Source of the DNA: Gracilibacillus orientalis
Lineage (GTDB): Bacteria > Bacillota > Bacilli > Bacillales > Amphibacillaceae
Length of the DNA: 64,000 nt
Reading direction: 5' to 3'
NCBI RefSeq assembly: GCF_900114645.1
Contig: NZ_FOTR01000002.1
Coordinates: 62,001 to 126,000, forward strand
Shown here one piece after another: positions 29,372-38,662 of the stretch; the stretch's first letter is position 1; every line of letters starts with the position of its first letter. The notes below the pieces were generated by a model that was not told the DNA's origin, did no database searches, and was given only the letters and a program-made list of their open reading frames with translations. The position numbers and the translations under genes are program-made.

Positions 29372-30685
29372 TTACATCAAACCAAATAACCTAGGTATAA
29401 ATAAACTGATCCATTCAAAATAAGTTACTAGTAATAATGCAATAACTAGTGGTATATACAATTTTAATAATGGTTTTGTAATCGATTCAATTGAAACGTT
29501 GGCTACACTACTACCAACAAATAGCGCACTTCCTACCGGTGGAGTAGTAATACCGATACAAAGATTAAAAACTAAAATAACCCCAAAGTGAACCGGATCT
29601 ACACCTATGTTTGTAACAATAGGAAGAAATATTGGTGTAAAGATTAGAATAGCAGGTGTAATATCCATAAAAATCCCCACTGCAAGTAAAATAATATTCA
29701 TTAATAGAAGAATGATAATTGGATTATCAGAAATTGATAATAAAATACTAGTAATTTGCTGTGGAATTCCAGCATATGCCATTACCCAAGACATAATAGA
29801 AGAAGCTCCAACCAAAAACAATACAATCCCTGTCATCACAATAGCCTCTTTTAAAATCCCCGGGACCTCTGAGATCTTTATCTCCCGGTAGATAGCTGCC
29901 AGAATAGCAGAATATAATACCGCAACTGCTGCACCTTCTGTAGCAGTAAAAATCCCTGCTACAATCCCGCCAATTACAACTACTATTAAAGAAAGACTTG
30001 GAAGGGCATCTAATACAACACGGACTCCTTGTTTAAAGGTAACCTTTTCAGAGATAGGATAATTTTCTTTTTTGGCAATAAAATATGCCACAACCATAAT
30101 TGATAATCCCATTAAAATACCTGGTAAGTAACCAGCCATAAACAAGGCAGATATCGACGTACCACCACTAACTAAAGAATAAACAATAAAAGCAGTGGTA
30201 GGAGGAATTAATAAACCAGTAGGTGCTGAAGCTATATTTACTGCTGCAGAGAAAGAAGGATCATATTTTTCCTTTTTTTGCAATGGATTCATTACACTTC
30301 CTATAGCTGCAGCGGATGCAACCGCTGAACCGGAAATAGATCCGAATAACATGTTACCTACAACATTAGTATGTGCTAATGCTCCTGGCATTCTACCAAC
30401 AAAAAGCTTTGCTAAATTAATCAAACGGATAGCAATTCCACCATTATTCATAATACTGCCAGATAGCATAAAAAAGATGATGGCTAGTAATGTAAAGCTA
30501 TCTATACCTTGAAAAAGTTTTTGGGCTGCCGTAAAAGCAATCATGTCTAAAGGAACTAAGGTTAATGCAGCTAATACGGAAGAAATTCCAATTCCTACTG
30601 GTATTGGTAAACCTATGACTAATAAAATTAAAAAGGAACCAAATAAAACGATTGTTGCCAGTAAACTAGCATCCACCTTATCCAC
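29372..30685 (-). CDS. dctM: TRAP transporter large permease (DctM)
   Basis: 437 aa, about twelve hydrophobic segments, with family motifs IGLPIPVGIGISSV, SGSAVASAAAIGSVMNPL, GLLIPPTTAFIVYSLVSGGTS and ITPPVGSALFVGSSVANVS. It forms the Na+-driven membrane unit with DctQ and receives substrate from DctP. It overlaps dctQ by 8 nt. TRAP systems mostly carry carboxylates or sugar acids, which bears on the GH31 substrate question. Confidence 0.95.
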   Translation of the reverse strand: MDKVDASLLATIVLFGSFLILLVIGLPIPVGIGISSVLAALTLVPLDMIAFTAAQKLFQGIDSFTLLAIIFFMLSGSIMNNGGIAIRLINLAKLFVGRMPGALAHTNVVGNMLFGSISGSAVASAAAIGSVMNPLQKKEKYDPSFSAAVNIASAPTGLLIPPTTAFIVYSLVSGGTSISALFMAGYLPGILMGLSIMVVAYFIAKKENYPISEKVTFKQGVRVVLDALPSLSLIVVVIGGIVAGIFTATEGAAVAVLYSAILAAIYREIKISEVPGILKEAIVMTGIVLFLVGASSIMSWVMAYAGIPQQITSILLSISDNPIIILLLMNIILLAVGIFMDITPAILIFTPIFLPIVTNIGVDPVHFGVILVFNLCIGITTPPVGSALFVGSSVANVSIESITKPLLKLYIPLVIALLLVTYFEWISLFIPRLFGLM

Positions 30686-31166
30686 CTTCTTCCTGACTGA
30701 TTTTTTTATACTCTTTAATACCTAGTAATTTATATATAATAATGATCACACCACTGATTGGCAAAATGGAATATACAATCCCTTTTGGGACTCCTAAGAT
30801 AGGTGTGGTTTGTGACATTGTCATACTAACAGCTTCCATACCACCATTTAATAAAATAACAACGGCGAAAAGAATGACAAAGATATCGTTAATAACAGTG
30901 ATAATCATTCCTCTCATTCCTGTTAATTTATTTGTGATAAAAGTTAATGCTAAATGTTTATTTGCACCAAAAGCATAGCTAGCTCCTAATAAGGAAGTCC
31001 ACACTAATAAGAATCCTAATAATTCATTGGTGAATGTACTTGGATTCTTTAATACATAGCGTGTAAAAACCTGCCAAAGGGCCCCTAGTACTAATATGAT
31101 CAGCAATGAGGAAGCTACAAATAAAATGCTCCGGTCCAACAACTTTTTTATTTTATCTACCATCAT
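30678..31166 (-). CDS. dctQ: TRAP transporter small permease (DctQ)
   Basis: 162 aa with four membrane helices and the DctQ pattern QVFTRYVLKNPSTFTNELLGFLLVWTSLLGASYAF. AAGGAGAAG precedes the start. Together with DctM it makes the permease; the two genes overlap, so translation is probably coupled. Confidence 0.93.
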   Translation of the reverse strand: MMVDKIKKLLDRSILFVASSLLIILVLGALWQVFTRYVLKNPSTFTNELLGFLLVWTSLLGASYAFGANKHLALTFITNKLTGMRGMIITVINDIFVILFAVVILLNGGMEAVSMTMSQTTPILGVPKGIVYSILPISGVIIIIYKLLGIKEYKKISQEEGG

Positions 31167-31219
31167 AGCGTAACTTCTCCTTCTTTATCATGACTTATAA
31201 ACGTATGAATGGGAATGGC

Positions 31220-31281
31220 CTGTCTCATAAGCTGAATTTATACGATATCACTAGACTTGCGAGTATTCGCTTATGAGACAG
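31220..31281. repeat. Inverted repeat between dctP and dctQ
   Basis: CTGTCTCATAAGC (31220-31232) and GCTTATGAGACAG (31269-31281) are perfect 13-bp inverted repeats 36 nt apart. In the transcript this would form a stable stem after dctP, which could act as a 3'-end stabiliser or partial terminator to give more binding protein than permease. It also looks like the ends of a very small mobile element. Confidence 0.75.
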
Positions 31282-31295
31282 TCTTTCATAAAATT

Positions 31296-32306
31296 CTATT
31301 CATCTAGTTCGTTGATTGCATTCATAATCTCAGCTAATCTTTCGTCTTTTTTATATTCTTCATGTAATGGTTGTACTAGTTCGATAAATGGCTCTTTATC
31401 TACTTCGTTAAATTCTACACCCATTTCTTTAGCCTCTGATACAGATTCTTCAATTGCTTGATTCCATAACTCTGTATGCTCTTTTCTCGTTTCATCCGCT
31501 GCTTCTTTAAATATTTCTCGTTCTTCATCTGAAAGACTATTCCATAAGTCAGTACTCACAACTAAAATATCCGGAATATTTGTATGTTCAGAATAAGAGA
31601 AATTCTTAGCTACTTCTCCGTGCTGACCTGTTGTTAAAGCAGTCGGGTTACTCTCGGCACCATCAATAACTCCTTGCTGTAAGGAAGTATAAATTTCATT
31701 GTATCCTAATGGTGTAGGAGTTCCACCTAAAAGATCCACCATATCAATGGCTGTTTGACTGTCCATAACTCGAACATTTAAGCCTTGCAGATCTTCAGGG
31801 GTTTTAATCGGCGTATCTACAGTATAGAAACTGCGAGCACCTGAATCAAAATAGGAAATACCTACAAAACCTTTATCTTCAGTAGATTGGTATATTTCTT
31901 CTACAACATCTGATTCCATTACATTTCTATAATGTGTATCACTTGTGAAAATGTAAGGTATTGAAAATACAGCGTATTCATCGGAGAAAGACTCTAACGC
32001 TCCGGCACTTACCTTAGTCATATCAACACTGCCGTTCTGTACTTGCTCTAATACATCAGATTCACTCCCTAACACACCATTCGGGAATATTTTGAAAGTA
32101 ATACTGCCATCTGTTTTTTCTTCAACACTATCAACAAACGTTGTTAATGCCTGATGGATTGGGTGATCCTCACTTAAGTTATGCGCTAATCTTAATTCTT
32201 TTGAATCGTTGGTTGTTGCAGAATCAGTATCACCTGATTCATTGTTGCCACAAGCTACTAGTACTCCTAATATTAAAAACAAAATTCCAATTTTAAGCCC
32301 TTTCAT
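31296..32306 (-). CDS. dctP: TRAP transporter solute-binding lipoprotein (DctP)
   Basis: 336 aa. Signal peptide with lipobox LVAC (lipidated Cys19), then the DctP domain: ELRLAHNLSEDHPIHQALTTF, FKIFPNGVLGSESDVLEQVQNGSVDM, and LNVRVMDSQTAIDMVDLLGGTPTPL with the conserved Arg (R-x-M) that binds a ligand carboxylate. The retained Arg argues for an acidic ligand. First gene of dctP-dctQ-dctM-GH31, with a strong promoter and a ~215-nt leader. Confidence 0.94.
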   Translation of the reverse strand: MKGLKIGILFLILGVLVACGNNESGDTDSATTNDSKELRLAHNLSEDHPIHQALTTFVDSVEEKTDGSITFKIFPNGVLGSESDVLEQVQNGSVDMTKVSAGALESFSDEYAVFSIPYIFTSDTHYRNVMESDVVEEIYQSTEDKGFVGISYFDSGARSFYTVDTPIKTPEDLQGLNVRVMDSQTAIDMVDLLGGTPTPLGYNEIYTSLQQGVIDGAESNPTALTTGQHGEVAKNFSYSEHTNIPDILVVSTDLWNSLSDEEREIFKEAADETRKEHTELWNQAIEESVSEAKEMGVEFNEVDKEPFIELVQPLHEEYKKDERLAEIMNAINELDE

Positions 32307-32480
32307 AATTTATCCTCCCCAATTGTTTTGTTTATGCTACAAAAACTTAATTAAATGACTTAATAAACTAATTATTGAAACGATATCCCTCCATTCATCT
32401 TTAACACAATAAAAAAAGAGAACCATCACTAAAATTAGGTACGCGTTTTCAAAAATGTTACGCTCTACCGAATATAGATT

Positions 32481-32551
32481 GGATCTCCATTTCTCCACAA
32501 TAATATTATTAACTTATGGTAAATAATATATCATTACTAAAACGCTGTCAA
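32481..32551 (-). promoter_or_regulatory. dctP promoter and glp-like leader motif
   Basis: -35 TTGACA (32546-32551), 17-nt spacer, -10 TATTAT (32523-32528), with cre-like TGACAGCGTTTTAG (12 of 14) over the -35. The leader carries GGAGAAATGGAGATCC (32481-32496), 26 nt past the -10, the same distance as the similar GGAGACAAGGAGTCC of glpF. Downstream, GGTA-GCGT/ACGC-TACC can pair and a TTTTTTT run follows CTC, a weak terminator candidate. The rest of 32307-32650 shows no gene. Confidence 0.75.
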
Positions 32552-32650
32552 CGATATTTAAACTGTTAATATTTGAAACTATTAACTGAATACTATAATA
32601 ACGGGATTTGTCAATAAAACTCGTTTTTTGTCAAAGTTGACTTTTCCTAT

Positions 32651-33193
32651 TTACAAATCAAATAGTTCTTTATTGGATGTTGTAATAGCAACCGCACCAC
32701 TACTTAAGGCATTTCTGATATGTTCTTCTTTTTTAATTAAACCACCTGCTATCACTGGAATGCCGGTTCGTTCTGTAATTTCACTAATCACAGATGGAAT
32801 AATTCCCGGTAGTACTTCGATATAATCCGGTTTTGTTTTTTTTATGAGTTCAATGTTTTTTTCAATTGCTGAACTATCAATAGCAAATAGACGTTGAATA
32901 GCGACAATATTACTTTTCTTAGCCATGGAAATCACATTTGCTCTAGTAGAAATAATGCCATCTACTCTTACATGACGCACTAAAAACTCCATTCCATATT
33001 GATCAACTTTCAAGCCATTTATTAAATCAGCGTGAACTAGAATCTTTTTATTAGATTTTCTTGCGTACTGAGCTATTTGCGGTAATTGCGCAATTCTTGA
33101 TTCTAATATAATAAATAATGGATGATTACTTTCTAAGATAAATTCAAAATCTTTCATATTACGGATTGCTGGCAGAACCCCTTCTAGCCTCAT
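32651..33193 (-). CDS. glpP: Glycerol-3-phosphate-responsive antiterminator
   Basis: 180 aa, matching GlpP: LPAIRNMKDFEFILESNHPLFIILESRI, KILVHADLINGLKVDQYGMEFL, DGIISTRANVI and PDYIEVLPGIIPSVISEITERTGIPVIAGGLI, a small TIM-like barrel that binds glycerol-3-P. It prevents termination in glp leaders. Here it lies directly upstream of, and on the same strand as, the TRAP-GH31 operon, and about 6 kb from the glpFKD leader it should control. Confidence 0.94.
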   Translation of the reverse strand: MRLEGVLPAIRNMKDFEFILESNHPLFIILESRIAQLPQIAQYARKSNKKILVHADLINGLKVDQYGMEFLVRHVRVDGIISTRANVISMAKKSNIVAIQRLFAIDSSAIEKNIELIKKTKPDYIEVLPGIIPSVISEITERTGIPVIAGGLIKKEEHIRNALSSGAVAITTSNKELFDL

Positions 33194-33563
33194 TTACTTA
33201 CACCCTTTTCGTGAAAAAATTTGCGATATTCTTTCATATAGCATAAACTTATTATAGGAATAGACACAACTATTTTACATATACATGCATGATTTTCAGA
33301 TAATTAAGATAATAAAGCGAAATCATTATTCAATTTACAAAATTCATGGTATTATAATAAATGTGTCTATTTTTATGTCGTATTTTCATTTATTATTTAT
33401 GACGATTCTAAGGTAGCGTAGGATCGTTTGTCCAGTTTAAGTCCTCTAACCAATTCCAGCCAACTATCAATTGCAAGCTATTCAAAGCACGACACTTTGA
33501 ATGCATACTTAAAATTCAAACCATCTTATATTGAATGAAAAACTTGAAAGGAAGTGGGACAAT
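33194..33563. other. Intergenic region between divergent glpP and ppc
   Basis: 370 bp. A TATAAT on the minus strand (33251-33256) may serve glpP and one on the plus strand (33353-33358) may serve ppc, but neither has a convincing -35. No hairpin, repeat or small gene stands out. Confidence 0.4.
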
Positions 33564-36317
33564 ATGACAACAACATCTGATGAGAAAATTAATGTATCGT
33601 TGTTAAAAGATGTCGAATACTTAACGAAGATTTTAGATGACGTATTGCTTCATGAAGGTGGCGATACACTGTTAGTTACAGTTAAAGAGATTCGTGCGCT
33701 TTCCACAGAATTTAGAGAGACACAAGATGCAGTGACACAAGATAAAATCAAACAAAAAATTAACGAGCTGGAACCTGGATTGAGAAAAAATGTAATTCGT
33801 GCTTTCTCTATTCACTTGCATTTGTTAAACATTGCCGAGCAAAATTACCGTTCAAGAAGACGTCGTGAATATCAGGCACAGGATGCAAATATTATCCAAC
33901 CTGGTTCACTGGAAGCTGGTGTAAAAACGTTAATTGATAACAATGTAAGTCCAGATCAGATTACAGACTTACTTGGGAAACTTTCATTAGAATTGATTAT
34001 GACAGCACACCCAACAGAGGCAACGAGAAGAAGTATCTTACAAATTCATAAGAGAATCGCTCGTTTATTAACACAGTGGGATTATTCCTATACAAGATAT
34101 GAGAAAAAAATGATTAAAGAGCGTATTGCCAATGAAATTACTTTCTTATGGCAGACTCAAGAAATCAGACAAAAGAAGCCATCTGTTATGAAAGAGGTTT
34201 CTAACGGATTATACTACTTTGACCGTGTGTTATTTGATGTTTTACCTAAAATCCATGACGATCTTGAAGATTTATTATTTGAAAAATATAATCAACGTTG
34301 GCACATTCCTTCCTTCTTACGATTTGGATCCTGGATCGGTGGTGACCGTGACGGTAACCCGAATGTAAAAGCTACGACAACATTCGAAACGTTAAAACGC
34401 CAGCGTGAATTAGTATTGAGAAAATATAAAGATGCACTTATTACATTACAAGACCGTCTAAGTCATTCTGATTCCAAAATAGAAGTAAGTGAAGAGTTAA
34501 GAGCATCTATTGAACAAGATCGTAAGGTATTAGCTATTAATGGCTGGTATAAAGAAGATGAAGTATATCGACTTAAGCTTTCACTCATGCTGAAAAAACT
34601 TGAATATACAGAGCAAGATGATGAACGCGGTTATGCGAAAGCAGAAGAATTACTAGAAGATTTATATATTATCCGTGAAAGCATGAAAGTACATCATCCA
34701 AATCACAATCCTGTAAAGCTTTTACGTAAGGTAATTCGCCAAGTTGATTTATTCGGTTTCCACCTTGCATCATTAGATATTCGAAATCATAGTGGTGAGC
34801 ACGAATCAGCGCTTACAGAAGTTTTCCATGAAGTAGGTATAACTAATGAATATGCAGCATTAGATGAAAAAGACAAAGTGGAGACACTTGTTTCTGTTCT
34901 GGAAAATCCTCGTCCACTAATTTCTATTTATGATGAGTACAGTCCTGAAACATTAGAAGTAATCGATACTTTCCGCATGATTAAGCGTGCACAGGACACA
35001 TTCGGTTTACGTGCGATTGAAGTTTACTTAATTAGTATGACCGACAACGTAAGTGACCTTTTAGAAGTTTTAGTACTAGCAAAAGAAGCTGGACTTTATC
35101 GTGTATATCCAGATGGAAAAGTAGTCAGTCGCATTCATGCGGCACCACTTCTGGAAACAATTGATGACTTAAAGAACGGTCCTGAAATGATTAAAAAATT
35201 ATTCGATATTCCTTTATATCGTAAACATCTTGAAGCACGTGGTAACTTGCAGGAAGTAATGCTTGGATACTCTGACAGTAGTAAAGATGGTGGTAACATC
35301 ACAGCAAACTGGGAGTTATATCAAGCACAACAAGAAATTCATGACATTGCATCCACCTATGGAGTGAAATTAAAATACTTCCACGGCCGCGGTGGTTCAC
35401 TGGGACGTGGTGGCGGACCATTATATTCTAGTCTACTATCACAACCGGCTGTAACTCTTGGTGATGGTGTTAAAATTACAGAGCAAGGGGAAGTATTATC
35501 TTCTCGTTATCTACTGGAAGATATCGCGTACCGTAGTTTAGAACAAGCTACTTCTACCCTACTTACTGGTATCATGGGATTAAATGATGACAATACCAAT
35601 ATGAAGCCATCACAAGAAGAAGTAGATGCAATGAGTGTTATTTCTGAATACGCGTTGAAAAAATATCAATCATTAGTTTTTGAAGACTCTGGATTTATTA
35701 AATACTTTAACCAGGCAACACCTTTACATGAATTAGGTGACTTAAATATTGGTTCTCGTCCAATGAAACGTAAAGGTAGTGACCGCTTTGAGGACTTACG
35801 AGCGATCCCTTGGGTATTTGCTTGGACCCAAAGTCGTCAATTACTACCAGCTTGGTATGCTGCAGGTACTGGCTTTAAGAAATATCTTGATGAAACAGGT
35901 AACCTGAAATTATTGAAAAAAATGTATGAAAAATGGCCGTTCTTTAACGCAACAATCAATAACTTACAAATGGCCTTAACGAAAGCGGATATTCAAACGG
36001 CACAAGAATATGCCAATATGATGCAAGATAATGAAATTAGTTCCCGTATCTTTAACTCTATTAAAGAAGAACATGCGCAAACAAAAGAAATCGTCTTAAA
36101 AATCACAGGACAAGATGCGTTACTAGATAACCGTCAGAACATTAAAGATTCCGTGAGACTGCGTAATCCTTTAGTAGATCCGTTGAATTTATTACAAGTT
36201 CAACTCGTTTCACAACTACGCAACCAAGAAGAAGAAAGCCATCAATATGATGAACTGTTAATCGAAGCTCTGCTTACCATTAATGGTGTTGCTGCTGGTC
36301 TTCGTAATACAGGTTAA
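33564..36317 (+). CDS. ppc: Phosphoenolpyruvate carboxylase
   Basis: Makes oxaloacetate from PEP and bicarbonate to refill the TCA cycle. 917 aa from ATG 33564 (GAAAGGAAGTGGG upstream); an earlier ATG at 33531 lacks an SD. Active-site motifs in order: LIMTAHPTEATRRS (catalytic His), GSWIGGDRDGNPNV, FHLASLDIRNHSGEH, GYSDSSKDGGN, FHGRGGSLGRGGGP, GSRPMKRKG and the C-terminal LLTINGVAAGLRNTG. Complete and monocistronic, with a strong terminator. Confidence 0.97.
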   Translation: MTTTSDEKINVSLLKDVEYLTKILDDVLLHEGGDTLLVTVKEIRALSTEFRETQDAVTQDKIKQKINELEPGLRKNVIRAFSIHLHLLNIAEQNYRSRRRREYQAQDANIIQPGSLEAGVKTLIDNNVSPDQITDLLGKLSLELIMTAHPTEATRRSILQIHKRIARLLTQWDYSYTRYEKKMIKERIANEITFLWQTQEIRQKKPSVMKEVSNGLYYFDRVLFDVLPKIHDDLEDLLFEKYNQRWHIPSFLRFGSWIGGDRDGNPNVKATTTFETLKRQRELVLRKYKDALITLQDRLSHSDSKIEVSEELRASIEQDRKVLAINGWYKEDEVYRLKLSLMLKKLEYTEQDDERGYAKAEELLEDLYIIRESMKVHHPNHNPVKLLRKVIRQVDLFGFHLASLDIRNHSGEHESALTEVFHEVGITNEYAALDEKDKVETLVSVLENPRPLISIYDEYSPETLEVIDTFRMIKRAQDTFGLRAIEVYLISMTDNVSDLLEVLVLAKEAGLYRVYPDGKVVSRIHAAPLLETIDDLKNGPEMIKKLFDIPLYRKHLEARGNLQEVMLGYSDSSKDGGNITANWELYQAQQEIHDIASTYGVKLKYFHGRGGSLGRGGGPLYSSLLSQPAVTLGDGVKITEQGEVLSSRYLLEDIAYRSLEQATSTLLTGIMGLNDDNTNMKPSQEEVDAMSVISEYALKKYQSLVFEDSGFIKYFNQATPLHELGDLNIGSRPMKRKGSDRFEDLRAIPWVFAWTQSRQLLPAWYAAGTGFKKYLDETGNLKLLKKMYEKWPFFNATINNLQMALTKADIQTAQEYANMMQDNEISSRIFNSIKEEHAQTKEIVLKITGQDALLDNRQNIKDSVRLRNPLVDPLNLLQVQLVSQLRNQEEESHQYDELLIEALLTINGVAAGLRNTG

Positions 36318-36330
36318 TGCAATAATCGAA

Positions 36331-36365
36331 AAGCCTTTAAGCAAATTCAAATTGCTTAAAGGCTT
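36331..36365 (+). terminator. Intrinsic terminator of ppc
   Basis: AAGCCTTTAAGCAA (36331-36344) pairs perfectly with TTGCTTAAAGGCTT (36352-36365), 7-nt loop, T run. Confidence 0.92.
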
Positions 36366-36515
36366 TTTTATCTGGAGAATAATATAAATTAGTCGACTGC
36401 CTGATAGCACTTACAAATTTGTGTCTAAAAAATGAACTAATTGTTACAAAAATATGAACTTTATGTTATAATATTACTGAAAACACTTACAAATTAAAAC
36501 TTGAGGTGACTCGGT

Positions 36516-36797
36516 ATGAGCATATTGTTAATTTTCTTGCTAATTTTTAGTTTTACTCCTTTTTTATTATGGGGAGATAAATGGAAAAAAACTGCAATCG
36601 GACAAATTCCTTTTGTTATTGGTGCTTGGTTTACCTTCACAAAATTCGTAACAGTCGGCATTGGACCTGGAGAAGTTTATTTATGGGGTCTATTTATTGC
36701 AAATCTCGTATACGGTCATATTGCCTTTACGATCGTATTACTTGAAATGAGAAAGTCTATCAAAATACGTCAGCCAATGGTAGGACAAAATAATTAA
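36516..36797 (+). CDS. Small membrane protein, unknown function
   Basis: 93 aa with three hydrophobic segments (1-19, 27-48, 55-78) and a short basic tail (MRKSIKIRQPMVGQNN). TTGAGGTGA precedes the ATG. A promoter-like TTACAA (36444-36449), 17 nt, TATAAT (36467-36472) lies upstream, so it is its own unit between ppc and the repeat element. I do not recognise the family. Confidence 0.7.
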   Translation: MSILLIFLLIFSFTPFLLWGDKWKKTAIGQIPFVIGAWFTFTKFVTVGIGPGEVYLWGLFIANLVYGHIAFTIVLLEMRKSIKIRQPMVGQNN

Positions 36798-36863
36798 GCA
36801 AAAGATGATGTCAATAATACATCATCTTTTTTTTGATACAAAAGAAAGCAACAAATGATCCAT

Positions 36864-37350
36864 AAAAAACATAAACTGCGCAGTAACTCTATAAAGGATT
36901 TGCTTGCTTCCTTCTTTCTTGTAGAGATTGTTATGTCACCGCTGCGGCAGAATACTTCGCTTTCCGTGGGCACGGCATCAGCTAACTTGGTAAAGAAAAT
37001 CACTTTACCAAGTGGATCTTCAGCCCGTGCTGTTCCCACAGGAGTCTGCGTATTCTGCCTACGCTGGTAAGGATTCATTGATGATTGAAAGGATAAAATC
37101 CATGGAATATATCTTTTGACTTTCTTCTCACTTCATTAAAAAAACTACTCTAGGCTGCGGAAAAATGCGAGACTCCTGTGGGAAAGGAACAGTCAGAAGA
37201 CCCCACAGGAAGCGGTTTTTGGCTTCCGAGGAGGCTGAAGCGTTCCCCACGGAAAGCGAGTGTTTTTCCGCAGCTGGCGAATTAGCAGTCAACCATAATT
37301 AGAACGGAAGAAAGCAAATCTTAACTTTCACTATTGCGCAGTTTATATCT
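36864..37350. repeat. ~490-bp MITE-like dispersed repeat, copy 2
   Basis: Same ends as copy 1: ACATAAACTGCGCAGTAACT (36869-36888) on the left and ACTATTGCGCAGTTTATATC on the right (37330-37349). The first inner module (about 36940-37070) is nearly identical to the second module of copy 1 read in the opposite direction, and the second (about 37150-37275) resembles the first module inverted. It fills most of the 36798-37467 gap; only the promoter of the glycerate kinase gene follows. Confidence 0.8.
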
Positions 37351-37402
37351 ACTTTTAATCAGATAACAGACCAGGTGCGGGTGTCTTTGTTCGGTTTATT
37401 TA

Positions 37403-37431
37403 TTGATTGTAAGCGATATCTACATTATAAT
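37403..37431 (+). promoter_or_regulatory. Glycerate kinase promoter with cre in the spacer
   Basis: -35 TTGATT (37403-37408), 17-nt spacer, -10 TATAAT (37426-37431). TGTAAGCGATATCT (37408-37421) matches the cre consensus at 13 of 14 positions and fills the spacer, which predicts carbon catabolite repression. Confidence 0.72.
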
Positions 37432-37467
37432 TTACTGAAAAGTATATTGTTCATTGGAGGAAATGTC

Positions 37468-38598
37468 ATGAAAATTGTTGTAGCACCTGATTCTTATAAA
37501 GGAAGCCTTTCCGCTACCGAAGTGGCACATACGATAAAGATAGCAATCCAGACAAGCGGAGATCACGAAGTTATCACAAAACCAATGGCAGATGGTGGTG
37601 AGGGAACGATCGAAGCGATATTATCAGCTACTTCGGGGGAACGAGTTCAACTTTCCACAGTCGGTCCATTAGGTAATTCGATAGAAACCAGTTATGCCAT
37701 CGTTAATCAGACTATTGCAGTAATTGAAACGGCAATGCATGCTGGCTTGTATCAAGTCCCCGATGAAAAGCGAAATCCGGACTTAACTACGACTTACGGA
37801 ATGGGACAAGCTATTGTCGATGCATTGGATAGAGGCTGTCAGCAAATCATTATTGGTCTCGGTGGTAGTGCTACGAATGATGGTGGATTAGGGTTATTGC
37901 AAGCTCTTGGTTTAAAAGCATTTGATACAAATGGTAATCGATTAGATAAATTTGGTGATGACCTATTACATACCGACTCTGTTCAGCTTGATGATTTAGA
38001 TCCTCGCTTACAAGATGTTGACTTCCGAATTGCTTGTGATGTAGACAATCCTTTATGTGGGGAACTTGGCGCAAGTACTATATACGGTCCACAAAAAGGA
38101 GCATCCTCTGAGCAAATTCGTTTATACGATGAAGCTTTACACAAATTTGCTAACTTGATTGAAGCTCAATTAAGCAACAATTGGCAACAGACTGCTGGAG
38201 CCGGGGCTGCTGGTGGTTTGGGATTCGCTTTCTTAACACTCGGGGCAAAATTGGAATCTGGAGCCTCTCTAATTGCTGAAGCTATTCATCTTGAGCAAAG
38301 CATTGAAACAGCTGACCTTATTTTTACTGGTGAAGGACAAAGTGACGAACAAACCTTATATGGAAAAGCACCAGGTTTTGTGGCAGATACCGGAAATAAA
38401 TATAATAAGCCAACTATTTTGTTATCCGGTAGTTTAGGAGGTAATACTGCAAGATTAAGGGAACAATTTGCAGGCTGTTTTTCAATTGTTAACAAGCCTC
38501 TAAGTCTGGCTGAATGCATGGAAAATACCTCCACACTTTTAAAAGAACAAACGATGCAAATTATGACACTAATTCAAGCAATGAAAGAAGATAGATAA
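37468..38598 (+). CDS. glxK: Glycerate kinase
   Basis: Phosphorylates D-glycerate. 376 aa from ATG 37468 (GGAGG SD 8 nt upstream). Family stretches: KIVVAPDSYKGSLSATEVA, KPMADGGEGTIEAIL, IIGLGGSATNDGGLGLLQALGL, GAGAAGGLGFAFLTLGA and FTGEGQSDEQTLYGKAPG. Whether it yields 2- or 3-phosphoglycerate is not visible. No glycerate-forming gene is adjacent; a glucosylglycerate-type substrate of the TRAP-GH31 operon would be one possible source (speculative). Confidence 0.95.
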   Translation: MKIVVAPDSYKGSLSATEVAHTIKIAIQTSGDHEVITKPMADGGEGTIEAILSATSGERVQLSTVGPLGNSIETSYAIVNQTIAVIETAMHAGLYQVPDEKRNPDLTTTYGMGQAIVDALDRGCQQIIIGLGGSATNDGGLGLLQALGLKAFDTNGNRLDKFGDDLLHTDSVQLDDLDPRLQDVDFRIACDVDNPLCGELGASTIYGPQKGASSEQIRLYDEALHKFANLIEAQLSNNWQQTAGAGAAGGLGFAFLTLGAKLESGASLIAEAIHLEQSIETADLIFTGEGQSDEQTLYGKAPGFVADTGNKYNKPTILLSGSLGGNTARLREQFAGCFSIVNKPLSLAECMENTSTLLKEQTMQIMTLIQAMKEDR

Positions 38599-38662
38599 CT
38601 TGTTTCATTTGTCGCTTTTTGCGATAATAAAAGAAACATACATCTATTAGGAGGGCTTTTGC

